A DNA stretch of 64,000 nt from positions 23,651,501-23,715,500 of the forward strand of contig CM062206.1 of NCBI GenBank assembly GCA_031216445.1. Reading direction: 5' to 3'. This DNA is from Lateolabrax maculatus (Eukaryota > Chordata > Actinopteri > Acropomatiformes > Lateolabracidae). The notes below the pieces were generated by a model that made no database searches, was not told the DNA's origin, and was given only the letters and a program-made list of their open reading frames with translations. Below are positions 12,985 to 22,762 of this stretch, in pieces. Within the stretch, counting starts at the first letter, position 1. Every line of letters starts with the position of its first letter. The position numbers and the translations under genes were made by a program.

Positions 12985-13070
12985 TTGTGAGTTGAAGGTT
13001 GCTGGGTTGAATAAAGTCTGCCAGAGGTGCCCATTAGCAAGGCACTAGCAATAGACTCTCTCAGTATCTG
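12985..13070 (+). mobile_element. SINE body fragment
   Basis: AGGTTGCTGGGTTGAATAAA followed by TGCCAGAGGTGCCCATTAGC and AAGGCAC corresponds to the box B and body of a common fish SINE (consensus GGTTGCTGGTTCGAATCC, then GCCCTTGAGCAAGGCAC). The box A half is absent. Confidence 0.5.
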
Positions 13071-13425
13071 CTATAGTACTTGAGTTTTTGTTGCTGGGAA
13101 ACAGCATGCATGAGTTTAATCAGTCTGACTTTACCAACAGATGATTGTATTCCATTTAAAGTAATTTAATTTATGTGAAAAGAGAGACAATAAAACATCT
13201 GAAATCTCACTGCCTTTACCCACTCATTCATTTCACCACAGAGCAAGAACACATCCTATAATGCCTTGGGGTTAGGCAGCGATAAACTCAACTGTCATTT
13301 CTTAGCCTGTACATTTATTAGCTGGCAAACTAGCCACCATGGTCGGGTTACGCCTTCCTTCCTGGTTTCCCTAATCTTCCCTGGTGGCCGATGATCTTAC
13401 TTGCAATCCGACAGAACACAAAACT

Positions 13426-13463
13426 GCCAATCAGAAATGACCTTTTTCAATTCTCTGATTGGC
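13426..13463. promoter_or_regulatory. inverted pair of CCAAT boxes
   Basis: GCCAATCAGA at 13426-13435 and its exact reverse complement TCTGATTGGC at 13454-13463, 18 bp apart. Each matches the NF-Y CCAAT consensus. It may be a promoter-like element or simply the end of an old hairpin repeat. No gene start is evident next to it. Confidence 0.3.
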
Positions 13464-14791
13464 TGATTTCATTGCACACTCACAGTCAGGTGGAGCGAGT
13501 GTGCATATAGAGCAGGGATGTTTGAAATAGATATTATTGTGCAGATTATAGCAAAAGCACAAAAACTTTTTATTTCGCACATTTTACATTATTCTTGCTG
13601 TAATAATAATTTATCAGTAATAATTTCCAACAGAATTTTTTTTGTGTATTTTTCTTAATATAACACATTTGCAAGATGCCGCCCTTATTTGTAATGTTGA
13701 CAAGACATTAATAAACAACACATGTAAATTAATTTTGTTGGTGGATTTAATCCATTTTTAAAGCATTCTTTTGAGACATTTATGAAACCTAATCTTCTGT
13801 GACAGTCATACAGTGAACCCCAGGATTGCGGTTCCACTCAGACATACGTCAAAACCAATAAAACAGCAATCCTTCAACCTCTCTTTTTGAGACTTCTCTG
13901 TCTTTCCCATCTCATCTGTGCTTCTGCACCAGATCAACCGACTACGGCGATGGTGTTAAATAAGTCAGGAGGGGCGGAAAATCATAATATAATTTAAGGT
14001 GTTTTTTTATGAACCTATTTCATATTAATTACACTACTCTTAAGGCCTGGTTACGTATGCAAACATGCCGCAATCACTGCGTTTTCAGTGTAATTTAGTC
14101 TGGTTTTAATGCTGGGGTAGGTAACTTTGGAGAAACAGCAAGAGGGAGATAGATTTTGAAAGTATCCAACCGAAAAAAATCACACCCTCCCTTGGTCCTC
14201 CCTCCAAATCCACTCCCCCAGAACCACATGAACTGCCCGGCTGCTCTTTGGTGGACTCGTCCTCCAGCAGTAGAGACGTATCGTAACCATGGACATATAC
14301 AACGATGCGCGCTCAGACATACCGTATACATACATACATATTTTATGTATATATGTCTATGTGAGAGGGACGGGGAGGGGAGCATCACGCTGTCATCGGA
14401 AACCGTATCATACGACCTCATGTCTTATTCACATGTGAGGAAACACTGAACATGATCATAATGAACATCAACAAGCAACATGTCAGTACTCACGGCTGTC
14501 AAGCCAGCATGTTAGTGCTGGGAAGTGTTATTGAAAATCGAGGTATAGGCCATCCAATCATTTCATGAAATGGTCAAACAGGTTTATTACAGGTCTGGGA
14601 CAGCCACAGATTACAGATTGTTTTTGCTTTGCTTTGTGTCAAAACATTTGATTTATTGATTCCTGATGTCTTCTTAGGGCCGTGTCAGTTGCTCCAACAA
14701 TAAACAAAACTAATAAAAACACAAGCCTTATTCATGAAATCTGTTTCACTTTATGTAATCCATCTGAAGCCGTGCTTTCATTCTCGGCGGC

Positions 14792-15483
14792 ATGCCCAAA
14801 ACCAACCAGGGGCCACTAAATACCAAGCGTTCTACCTACACAAGGCCAGTGGTGAGCCGCCAGCCCACAGATTTCTTGCTAGCTACTCCTGAGATCATGC
14901 AGCAGATGCCCTTCACAGAGCGACTGACATGGTCAGAGCTACTGGCTACCAACCGTAACCAAGCAAGACCAAATATAACATTTTACTGGGGTATGTCAGG
15001 GTCAGGCACCTGGCCATGTGCCACTACTTCCACAGGGAGAGGAACAGTCGGAAGCTCTGGAGACTCAAGAGCCCTGAAGAGCTCACCAATGAGACTTAAG
15101 ACATGAAACATAAGATGACTGGCATGCATAAAGACCAGAGCTGGCACAGCTCACTTTTTGCCCTGTAGCCCGCTAACACGTAGATTCAGTCTAGGTCAGA
15201 AGGGACGATTGCCACCCTTGATGACCCCCAACGTCAGTTTCGTGCGTTGAGCTCCATTCACTCGCATAAACCATCTGGCAGAATAGCTTCCTCTGTTTTG
15301 GACTCTGCTGCTCCCCATATTCACAAAGGTCAACATTGTCATGACTGTGTGGTCTTGCCGTGGAACAGTAGGAATTCTTTTTCAAAGTTCACCAAAGTTG
15401 AAACTGATGTGAAAGATTTGTGTGAGGTCACTTCGCCCAATAATCGCAGATATTCCATCAAAATTCATGAATTTTGCTTTTAA
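14792..15483 (+). pseudogene. probable processed pseudogene of an unrecognised protein (about 230 codons)
   Basis: ATG 14792 in a good context opens a frame that reads about 66 codons (start MPKTNQGPLN, then EIMQQMPFTERLTWSELLAT). Around 14985-15000 the coding sense shifts by one base into the frame beginning at 15001, which reads VRHLAMCHYFHRERNSRKLW and then stays protein-like to a TAA at 15481-15483, ending NNRRYSIKIHEFCF. Along that second frame there are three in-frame stops at 15097, 15166 and 15181. One frameshift plus three stops over about 690 bp, with no intron, suggests a retrocopy that decayed. I do not recognise the parent protein. No poly-A tail or flanking direct repeat was seen. 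A multi-exon gene is unlikely because the protein-like reading is continuous. Confidence 0.55.
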
Positions 15484-15614
15484 AAGTTTGTTTTTTAAAT
15501 GCTGGAGTGACCAGTGCTTAACAGTACATATGTTTTATATTTATATATTAATAATATAAAAATGTATATCATCTTAAATATGCTGATATAGTTTATTTTC
15601 TTTCCCCTGCTTTA

Positions 15615-15616
15615 TC

Positions 15617-15650
<34 letters not shown>

Positions 15651-15655
15651 ACTCA

Positions 15656-15696
<41 letters not shown>
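15615..15696. repeat. compound (CT)n/(AC)n microsatellite
   Basis: CT tract to 15650, a short CACTCACT link, then an AC tract to 15696. It lies just downstream of the broken retrocopy. Confidence 0.95.
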
Positions 15697-15698
<2 letters not shown>

Positions 15699-17618
15699 CC
15701 AGTACAGTGGTCCTCAGTGGCCTGTGATTGACTTGACAAATGTGCTGTGGAGCAGTGCTCTGACAATGTATACCCACCTGGTCTCCCGTGGAATCTTGCA
15801 GGCTTTTCCTTTCAACACTCCGTCTCCCCATCAATCATCGTTGAAATCTGAGGCGGCCATCATTCTCAATAAAGAATAAACAAAGAAAAGGCTGAATGTC
15901 ACTTTTGTCATTATGTGCATCACTCTTTATCATCATTACCATTGTTGACATAATTAGGATGACATATTTACAGCTGGGCCTTAGTGGTAGCCTGGCATCG
16001 CCAGACCAGTTCGACCAAACGCATATTAGTCTTGAACCTCTCAGTTAATTTTAAATTTCCGAGGAACGTTATGAACGGGTGCAGATCAAAATGCTTGTGG
16101 AAGCAAATCAATGGACCTACAACCAATCAGAGCAAGGAAACAAACGGTAAACGTTTCTTACTTATCAACAAAAGCCTTAAGTGCCATTGTTTGTTCTTTT
16201 TATAGAGAAAGAAAATACCAACGTTCCACACCAGCAGCAGCTATCACTTCTATCCATAAAAATGTACATCAAATACTGCTTTTCTGGGCAGTTTTTATGT
16301 TTTTTCACTTTTTAAAACATATTTCTCTGCTATAGTTGTTTTGAAATGCAGTGAATGACTTGCCATAGTTTATAGAATTTCATAGGAATAATACAGTAAA
16401 ATCATTGAATTAAAAACACTAAATTAATGTTGTTAATGTTAAGGTCTTGATCATGGGCCATAGTCACAGCTCAATACCTAATAGCCTTTACAGGGTTAAT
16501 TCATAAACGTGTGAAATGATCATCAGAAAATTCTTCTTATTTTATTGAACCTTTGCATAATAGAGAAAGCTATGCATAAATTACTAGATTTTGTATGATG
16601 TGTAATTGTTATTGCAAGTCATTTATCTCAGCTTTTTAAAAAAAAACAATATGCAGTTTTCATGGCATTTATATATTTTGCAATGTTTTCATTTATTTTA
16701 TATGTATTATATTTTACATATGAATGTATTTATGACATATATTTATACAGTAATACACACATGCATGTACAAAATATTAATCTATTCTCATGTATTTATT
16801 GTTAATTGAACATATGCCATTCTACTTTTTCTTGTATATACTTCATTATATCTGTCACTGTACCATTTTGCTCAGAAATATGAGGAAACCATTTTTCATT
16901 GTTTGGTCTATGAGCGTCATTCTGTCTCTGATAATAATGACATGCTTTGCTCTTGAGTGGCACGAGAACTGTGTGAATGTGAGAGTGAAAGATAAAGGCT
17001 GAAGATAAGAAAATAGGGGAAACAATGAGAGAGGCAGAGAGCCAGAAAAGAGGCCTTTCCTGCCTCCTAGTGGCCTCATGGGTAAAAGAAAAATCTCCTC
17101 ACAAACTGACAAGGAGGTTGGCAGCAATAACATTTATGGAGCTCTGTTTCTGCATTTACCACATCTCTGCTCTGCAGGTATATAGATTAATCATGTCATT
17201 GTTTGCAGATGCTTATCTAGAGGCTTTTATGCAAACTGGGCTTCTGTTAGGCATCAAGCTTTTAGTTATTAATTGTATATGGGAACTAAAGAGTGCACTG
17301 AAATGCACTTTAAATGGTGAAACTGAACATGTGAAAAATGAGAGGAACATAAGGTAACTGATTCCAGGTTTAAGGTTCATTTTTATTTCTTTTTCTTCTG
17401 AAAGCAGACAGAATGGTGATTTAACAACAATAACAGCAACAATAATAATAGTATTGTAGTTGATTTAACAAGAATTGGTGGAAGAGGTGGAAAAAAGTTA
17501 TTTTAGCGACAAATGTATCACTTTGTGTAAGGTAAATTTGGATTCGGCATGAGGCATACATCAAACTAAAACATAACATAAAACTATTCATAAAACTGAT
17601 CCAGCAGGATACTGCTGC
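15697..17618. other. intergenic, no gene seen
   Basis: 15983-16140 (GTAGCCTGGCATCGCCAGAC to CAACCAATCAGAGCAAGG) has the look of a fish transposon end but cannot be classed. 16500-16860 is very AT-rich. No coding frame. Confidence 0.45.
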
Positions 17619-17693
17619 TGTGTGTGTGTGTGTGTGTGTGTGTGACTGTTCATGTTGACTGTCGGTGACGTAACGGCCCCTGGTCTCTCTCTC

Positions 17694-17760
<67 letters not shown>
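17619..17760. repeat. (TG)n and compound (CT)n/(CA)n microsatellites upstream of slitrk2
   Basis: TG tract 17619-17644, CT tract 17684-17724 with one GT interruption, CA tract 17725-17760. They flank the CRE-like site and sit just upstream of the GC-rich leader, so length changes could alter promoter spacing. Confidence 0.95.
17666..17673 (+). promoter_or_regulatory. CRE-like site TGACGTAA
   Basis: TGACGTAA differs by one base from the CREB/ATF palindrome TGACGTCA. It lies about 1 kb upstream of the slitrk2 ATG and about 200 bp upstream of the TATA-like element. A CREB site would fit an activity-regulated neuronal gene, but an 8-mer can occur by chance. Confidence 0.35.
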
Positions 17761-17764
<4 letters not shown>

Positions 17765-17865
17765 CGCAGTCAGGCAGCAGCAGCAGACGCTCAGTGCTGC
17801 TCTCAGTGTGCGGAGCGGAGGAGGAGGACCGACGGCACAGACTGTAGTTATGCCTCAGCTCCGGG

Positions 17866-17874
17866 AATATATAT
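17866..17874 (+). promoter_or_regulatory. TATA-like element AATATATAT
   Basis: An isolated AT run inside GC-rich sequence, followed 25-35 bp downstream by a CT-rich stretch that could serve as an initiator. It is the best core-promoter candidate for slitrk2 by position. No transcript evidence is available here. Confidence 0.35.
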
Positions 17875-18074
17875 CTCTCCCCTCGCTCTCTCTCTCTCAC
17901 GCCCGCTGTTTTTTCCTCTGCTTTTCTCCCCTCGAGTTCACTTTTACCTGGCTCCTTTCTTTTTGAGAAGGCGATAAGGAGAGCCAGCCGTGCGTCATGG
18001 TGCGTCTTTGCGCATTATTTCTGGATCTTTAAAAAAAAAAAAGGAAGAAAGTGATTTCTCTTGCCTGGACTAAA

Positions 18075-18185
18075 ATGAAGCGCTTTTTCTGTGTGAAGGA
18101 GAAGAGAGACAGCGTTTTGCAGCCCGTCTCTCTCTCTGATAATTTGGCTGCAGCTGCTGGTGATCTGCGTGAAGCCACTGAATAA
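18075..18185 (+). promoter_or_regulatory. upstream ORF 1 (36 codons) in slitrk2 leader
   Basis: ATG at 18075 with A at -3, followed by 36 sense codons and TAA 18183-18185. The predicted peptide begins MKRFFCVKEK and has a run of four alanines. A good start context in a 5' leader would be expected to lower translation of the main frame. It counts only if this segment is retained in the mature mRNA. Confidence 0.4.
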
Positions 18186-18263
18186 ATCGGCGCTCTTTAT
18201 AACGGAAAAAAAGGGTTGCAGTAAGCGGCTTTTTCTCCCTCCGATTCTCCTCTGCCTCTGACA

Positions 18264-18338
18264 ATGTGCCAAGTCCATCCACCACACAGGATCCCGTTGA
18301 TTTGTGATGGTTTCGCTTTTTTTCTTTTCCAGGATTGA
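18264..18338 (+). promoter_or_regulatory. upstream ORF 2 (24 codons) in slitrk2 leader
   Basis: ATG at 18264 with A at -3, 24 codons, TGA 18336-18338. It overlaps the next upstream ORF in another frame. No recognisable peptide. Confidence 0.3.
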
Positions 18339-18447
18339 TTTTTTTGTGGAGGGATTTTTTGGGGAATTGTTTGGATTCAAAGTGAAGGTCAATGGAGAGA
18401 TTTGCGCATCTGCCTGTGCGTCACGTTCCCGTTTTAACACCAAATAA
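18307..18447 (+). promoter_or_regulatory. upstream ORF 3 (46 codons) in slitrk2 leader
   Basis: ATG at 18307, 46 codons, TAA 18445-18447. The N-terminal part is strongly hydrophobic (MVSLFFFSRIDFFVEG), though the DNA is simply T-rich there. A further ATG at 18392 opens another short frame. A regulatory uORF is possible; a functional peptide is unlikely. Confidence 0.3.
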
Positions 18448-18625
18448 CGGTGGTGCGCCTGTTTTCTGCGCGTCTGTGTGCTTGTGTGTGCGTGCGTGAG
18501 TGCGTGCTTGTGTGTGTGTGAGCGCATCTACCTCCTTTTTATTCCTCCTTATTCATCTCCATACTGTGAGGAACTCACCCCCTGATTTTTGTTCTTTCCA
18601 CCCGAGGCTCACGCTGCAAAGTTAA

Positions 18626-18664
18626 ATGCTGGATCTATATTTCAGCGACCATTTTTGGCTGTAA
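18626..18664 (+). promoter_or_regulatory. upstream ORF 4 (12 codons) ending 2 nt before the slitrk2 ATG
   Basis: ATG 18626 in a weak context (T at -3, C at +4), 12 codons, TAA 18662-18664. Two bases separate the stop from the main ATG at 18667. Leaky scanning would bypass it; if it is translated, the spacing leaves almost no distance for conventional reinitiation. If a splice acceptor at 18644-18645 is used, the ATG is removed. Confidence 0.4.
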
Positions 18665-18666
18665 AA

Positions 18667-21345
18667 ATGCTGAGCGGCGTCCTCTTTCTGAGCGTCCTCA
18701 CGGTCACCAGCCTCTCACCGTCCGAAACGGAGAGCCGCAAAACTTCAGCCTCGAAAGAAATCTGCAAGACCCGCTGCTCCTGCGAGGAGCGGGAGAACAT
18801 ACTGAACATCAACTGCGAGAATAAAGGATTTACCACTGTCAGTCAGTTCCTGGCGCCCCCGAATAAAATCTCCCAGCTCTTTCTAAACGGAAACTTCCTG
18901 TCACGGCTCAGCGCCAATGAGTTTGTCAATTACGGCAATGTCACTTCACTGCATCTTGGGAATAACGGCTTGCAGGAGATCCGTACCGGCGCTTTCAACG
19001 GGCTGCGCTTCCTAAAGCGGCTCCACTTGAACAACAACAACCTGGAGGTGATTAAAGAGGACACCTTTGCAGGGCTGGAGAGTTTGGAGTATTTACAGGC
19101 AGACTATAATTATATCAGCGCCATAGAGCCGGGCGCTTTCAGCAAGCTGAATAAGCTCAAAGTGTTGATCCTAAATGACAACCTGCTGTTGTCTTTGCCT
19201 CCCAATATTTTCCGCTTTGTGCTCCTCACCCACTTGGATTTACGTGGCAACCGGCTCAAGATGCTGCCCTTTGCCGGGGTTTTGGAGCACATAGGCGGCA
19301 TCATGGAGATCCAGCTGGAGGAGAACCCGTGGAACTGCACCTGCGATCTGATCCCCCTCAAATCCTGGCTGGACACCATTTCTGTCTTCGTGGGGGACAT
19401 AGTGTGTGAGACGCCGTTCAGGCTGCACGGTAAAGACATCACCCAGCTCATAAAGCAGGATCTGTGCCCGCGCAGGAACGCCGGGGAGCGCGTCCACCCC
19501 CCCTCCGATTCTCACTTTCAGGGGGCCCTGCCCCCGACCTACCACCCGGGCGCGATCACCCCCACCCGAGCCCCGAAAGCTTCCCGGCCGCCCAAAATGC
19601 GCTACAGGCCCACCCCTCGCATCACAAAGGACAAACACGTCTTTGGGCCCATTATGGTTTACCAGACGCGCTCCCCCGTGCCCATGCTGTGTCCCAGCGT
19701 GTGCGTGTGCACGTCGCAAAACCCCGACAGCGGATTGAACATCAACTGCCAGGAGCGGAAGCTGCACAACGTCAGTGAGCTCAACCCCAAGCCCTCCTAC
19801 CCAAAGAAACTCCACCTGACCGGTAACTACTTACAAGTGATTTACAGAGCTGATCTGGCAGAGTACAGCTCACTGGAGCTGCTTCATTTAGGAAACAACA
19901 GGATAGCGGTGATTCAGGAAGGAGCGTTTGAGAATCTGACTAACCTCAGACGGCTCTATCTGAATGGGAATTACATTGAGTCGCTTTCTCAGTCACTTTT
20001 CGTTGGCCTGCAGTCGCTCCAGTATCTGTATTTGGAATACAACATCATCAAAGACATTTTACCACAAACTTTTAACTCTTTGCACAACCTACAGCTGCTG
20101 TTCCTGAACAACAACCTGTTGAGGTCGCTCCCCGACAATGTTTTCGGGGGCACGATGCTAACACGGCTCAACTTGCGGAATAACCATTTTTCCTACCTTC
20201 CGGTTCGCGGGGTCCTCGACCAGCTCTCGGCGTTCATCCAGATCGACCTGCAGGAGAACCCCTGGGACTGCAACTGTGACATTGTGGCGCTCAAGAACTG
20301 GATGGAGCTGTCCAGCACCAGCGTGGTGGTGAACGAAATCACCTGCGACTCGCCCTCGAAACACGCGGGGCGCCTGCTGCGCTCACTTCGCAACGAGGCC
20401 ATCTGCCCCGAGCCCAGCGAGGTGCCCCCGCCACAACATGCCCCCCCTACAAAAGCCCCTACATTAATAAGCCCTGGCACCGAGGCTACCAGCCCCTCCT
20501 CTTCCTCTTCTGCTTCGTCTTTCAGCTCAGTCAGCCCCACTGAGTCCCGGATCCACACTCCTGAGTTACACCCCGAGGTTCCACTTTCAGTCCTGATTCT
20601 TGGGCTCCTCGTTGTTTTCATCCTCTCGGTCTGCTTTGGCGCAGGCCTCTTTGTTTTTGTGCTGAAGCGGCGCAAAGGAGTGGAACACGTCCCCACGGGC
20701 GCCAACAACTTAGATCTCAACTCTTTCCAAGTGCAATATGGCTCCTACACTCCCGAGCCCACCCAGGACAAAACCTTGGAAAGCCACGTTTATAACTACA
20801 TCCCCCCACCTGTGGGCTCCATGTGCCAAAACCCCATTTACATGCAGAAGGACGGCGAGCAGGTGGCGTATTACCGCAACCTGAAGGAGCTCAGCTTTGG
20901 GCCCCTGGATGCAAAAAAGGACGATATCCTCACCCGCAGCCCAGGGGCCTACACCATCAGCACAATGGATTTTATGGATAAATCTCCGACATCGTGCGGT
21001 TTGACAACCCCGGAGCCTCCCGAGATGTTGTATCAAAACTTAGGGGAGAGAGCCAACAAGGAGCTTCCCACGGCTGCAGGCGCCCCCCCCTTCCATTACA
21101 ACTTTTGCACTTTACCTAAGAGACCTTGTATCGTGCCCCCCTACGAGGCTGCTACAGCCCGGCGGCATATCACCAACCAGGACAGGTTGAACAAAACTGT
21201 GCTGTACGGGACCCCCAGGAAATACTACGGGGCCGAACACCCTTCCAAAAACAATGAGCACCCGCTTCTGCTTTCTGGTAAGCTAAAAACAGAACCGGAC
21301 TACCTGGAGGTCCTGGAGAAACAGACTGCGATGAGCCAACTGTAA
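18667..21345 (+). CDS. slitrk2: SLIT and NTRK-like protein 2 (synaptic LRR membrane protein)
   Basis: Single-exon CDS of 892 residues, ATG 18667, TAA 21343-21345. SLITRK proteins are neuronal, postsynaptic type I membrane proteins that bind presynaptic receptor tyrosine phosphatases and affect synapse formation and neurite growth. Visible layout: signal peptide about 1-18; first LRR block with N-cap cysteines 33, 37, 39, 50, six LRRs about 66-211 and C-cap NPWNCTCD (220-227) with Cys247 and Cys267; linker 270-340; second block with N-cap cysteines 342, 346, 348, 361, six LRRs about 378-520 and C-cap NPWDCNCD (531-538) with Cys560 and Cys580; Pro/Ser/Thr stalk with a serine run 610-620; transmembrane helix 639-666 followed by KRRK; tyrosine-rich tail ending EPDYLEVLEKQTAMSQL. 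The start MLSGVLFLSV, the transmembrane segment and the C-terminus match SLITRK2 rather than SLITRK1 or 3-6. It is about 47 residues longer than the human protein, largely in linker, stalk and tail. The frame stays open 26 codons upstream, but there is no ATG there and TGA 18583 closes it. Sequons at N91, N223, N368 and N423. Confidence 0.97.
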   Translation: MLSGVLFLSVLTVTSLSPSETESRKTSASKEICKTRCSCEERENILNINCENKGFTTVSQFLAPPNKISQLFLNGNFLSRLSANEFVNYGNVTSLHLGNNGLQEIRTGAFNGLRFLKRLHLNNNNLEVIKEDTFAGLESLEYLQADYNYISAIEPGAFSKLNKLKVLILNDNLLLSLPPNIFRFVLLTHLDLRGNRLKMLPFAGVLEHIGGIMEIQLEENPWNCTCDLIPLKSWLDTISVFVGDIVCETPFRLHGKDITQLIKQDLCPRRNAGERVHPPSDSHFQGALPPTYHPGAITPTRAPKASRPPKMRYRPTPRITKDKHVFGPIMVYQTRSPVPMLCPSVCVCTSQNPDSGLNINCQERKLHNVSELNPKPSYPKKLHLTGNYLQVIYRADLAEYSSLELLHLGNNRIAVIQEGAFENLTNLRRLYLNGNYIESLSQSLFVGLQSLQYLYLEYNIIKDILPQTFNSLHNLQLLFLNNNLLRSLPDNVFGGTMLTRLNLRNNHFSYLPVRGVLDQLSAFIQIDLQENPWDCNCDIVALKNWMELSSTSVVVNEITCDSPSKHAGRLLRSLRNEAICPEPSEVPPPQHAPPTKAPTLISPGTEATSPSSSSSASSFSSVSPTESRIHTPELHPEVPLSVLILGLLVVFILSVCFGAGLFVFVLKRRKGVEHVPTGANNLDLNSFQVQYGSYTPEPTQDKTLESHVYNYIPPPVGSMCQNPIYMQKDGEQVAYYRNLKELSFGPLDAKKDDILTRSPGAYTISTMDFMDKSPTSCGLTTPEPPEMLYQNLGERANKELPTAAGAPPFHYNFCTLPKRPCIVPPYEAATARRHITNQDRLNKTVLYGTPRKYYGAEHPSKNNEHPLLLSGKLKTEPDYLEVLEKQTAMSQL

Positions 21346-21810
21346 GATAGCAACAATGCCCCCCCACACCCCCACCCCCCCAGGTTCTGTGCAGCACTCA
21401 TAATAATCACGCAGTTACTGTAATAATAGCCCTCTCTATATATCTATCTTATCTATCTGTGTTCAGTCCTACATGATTGACTGGAAGCGAACAGAAGCCT
21501 TTGATGATCTTTCTTCTCTTCCTTTTCTTCTCTTTTTTTCTATTCAAGATGTATAAACGGATTATGAGAAATATATTATTATGCAGTTCTATTTTTTCTC
21601 TTGGAAGGTATAAATTATTTCTTTTTTTTTTTGGGAAAAATGAAATTCCAAAAGACTTTGATGACGGCAGGTATACAATGGGCAGGACTGTGTACAAATA
21701 CGGCTTTGTGCTCTTCATAAAACTGTATTTTATTTTCCCTGTGAAAAAAACAGAAAAACTCTGAAACAATGATTCTTTGTAGAAGAGGAGATGCTACAGA
21801 TTGACATTCC

Positions 21811-21818
21811 TGTACATA
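21811..21818 (+). promoter_or_regulatory. Pumilio response element TGTACATA
   Basis: Matches the TGTANATA consensus of PUF proteins within the predicted slitrk2 3' UTR. Pumilio sites are common in neuronal mRNAs. One exact match in about 900 nt can also arise by chance. Confidence 0.35.
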
Positions 21819-22218
21819 CTTAGCATACACAGATAAATGGTGAGTGTTAAACCATAAAAGAAAAACCTTTTCAAAATCCCACAAGCGGCAAAATCTTACT
21901 ATACTTACTCCAGAAAGTGCCTTTGCACTCAACTATTTTATCAACAATGCTCTCTGCAAAATGGAAATGTTCCTTTTTTGAAAGTGCTGTATTTTAAAGA
22001 ATCAAAATCTTTATGTAAAATAGAAGACTTATTTGTCTGTTTAAAAAGAAAAAAAGAAAAAAAAATGAACTTGAGACTGGGTGTGAAATGATGTATGAGT
22101 TCTTGACAGGGAGAATCATGTTATTCTGCTTTTCAATATGAAGTGTCTTTGGAGATGTACAACGTATAGAGAATATTGTATGCTATAGGGGAGCAATACA
22201 GCGCGGCAAAATTGCGCC

Positions 22219-22224
22219 ATTAAA
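22219..22224 (+). terminator. polyadenylation signal ATTAAA
   Basis: ATTAAA is the most common variant of AATAAA. It is followed about 40-60 bp later by TG/T-rich sequence suitable as a downstream element. It would give slitrk2 a 3' UTR of about 890 nt. Confidence 0.4.
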
Positions 22225-22380
22225 CTTTCACTGAAGCACTTTGTCAAGATCCCGAGCTTGAGGTAAATTTTGTTTGGACTGTGCATAATTATTATCGGGT
22301 GCTGCGGTGTGCTGTGGACTGCTCTCATGTGTGTTTGTGTCAGTGTGGTGGTGAAAATGAAAGTAGAGCTTGCCTGCAGC

Positions 22381-22432
22381 TCCTCCTCCTCCTCCTCCTC
22401 CTCCTCCTTCTCTCTCTCTCTCTCTCTCTCTT
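22381..22432. repeat. (TCC)n/(TC)n compound repeat
   Basis: Nine or so TCC units followed by TC units, all-pyrimidine on this strand, about 150 bp beyond the predicted slitrk2 polyadenylation signal. Confidence 0.95.
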
Positions 22433-22762
22433 CTCTGAAATGTGATGGGCCCTCCAGTGATTGACGAGGTGCATTTCTTTTGGCTCCTTCTGAGTTGAAC
22501 GATAGCCGTTGCTTCCTTCTCTTCCTCGACCTGACGCGGCATTTCAAGGTTTTTCTCCAGACCCACACTCCATCCATCCAATGGTGCGCAGACAACACTA
22601 ATATTTGATGTAGAGGGTCAATATTTTCCTCAGCAGGGACAAGGATGTGTCAAGATATCACTGAGTACTGTTGTCAAAAAAAAAAAAAAGACATTTAAAA
22701 AACTGTTTGTATGTTGAACGAAAAATGGGCCATTGTGTTTTTAACAACTGCTGCTTCTCAGG

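Larger units (their letters stand above)
17640..18666 (+). promoter_or_regulatory. slitrk2: slitrk2 promoter and 5' leader region (putative)
   Basis: About 1 kb directly upstream of the slitrk2 ATG that is visibly richer in CpG and GC than the flanking AT-rich DNA, especially 17760-18520. It holds a CRE-like site, a TATA-like element, CT and CA repeats, pyrimidine-rich initiator-like stretches and several upstream ATGs. The transcription start is not determinable by eye; a start near 17895-17905, about 30 bp downstream of the TATA-like element, is plausible. A TATATTTCAG at 18636-18645 could be a splice acceptor just before the ATG, as other SLITRK2 genes have non-coding 5' exons. If it is used, part of this leader would be intronic. 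Confidence 0.6.
21346..22240 (+). other. slitrk2: slitrk2 3' UTR (putative)
   Basis: AT-rich sequence following the slitrk2 stop with C-rich runs at 21360-21380, a TGTACATA Pumilio-type element at 21811-21818, several T-rich stretches and an ATTAAA signal at 22219-22224. No AATAAA is seen between stop and that point. The end is inferred from the signal, so longer isoforms are possible. Confidence 0.55.

Noticed and set aside
18015..18527. 170-codon minus-strand frame opposite the slitrk2 leader
   Set aside because: Its length comes from low-complexity T/G-rich plus-strand sequence and a CA-type N-terminus. No protein family signature.
18589..18666. N-terminal extension of slitrk2 by 26 codons
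   Set aside because: The extension begins at TTG, not ATG, and the frame has no ATG before 18667. The ATG at 18667 gives the family signal peptide MLSGVLFLSV.
19240..19815. 191-codon open frame on the minus strand within slitrk2
   Set aside because: Antisense shadow of the GC-rich coding strand; no domain, no independent start or splice context.
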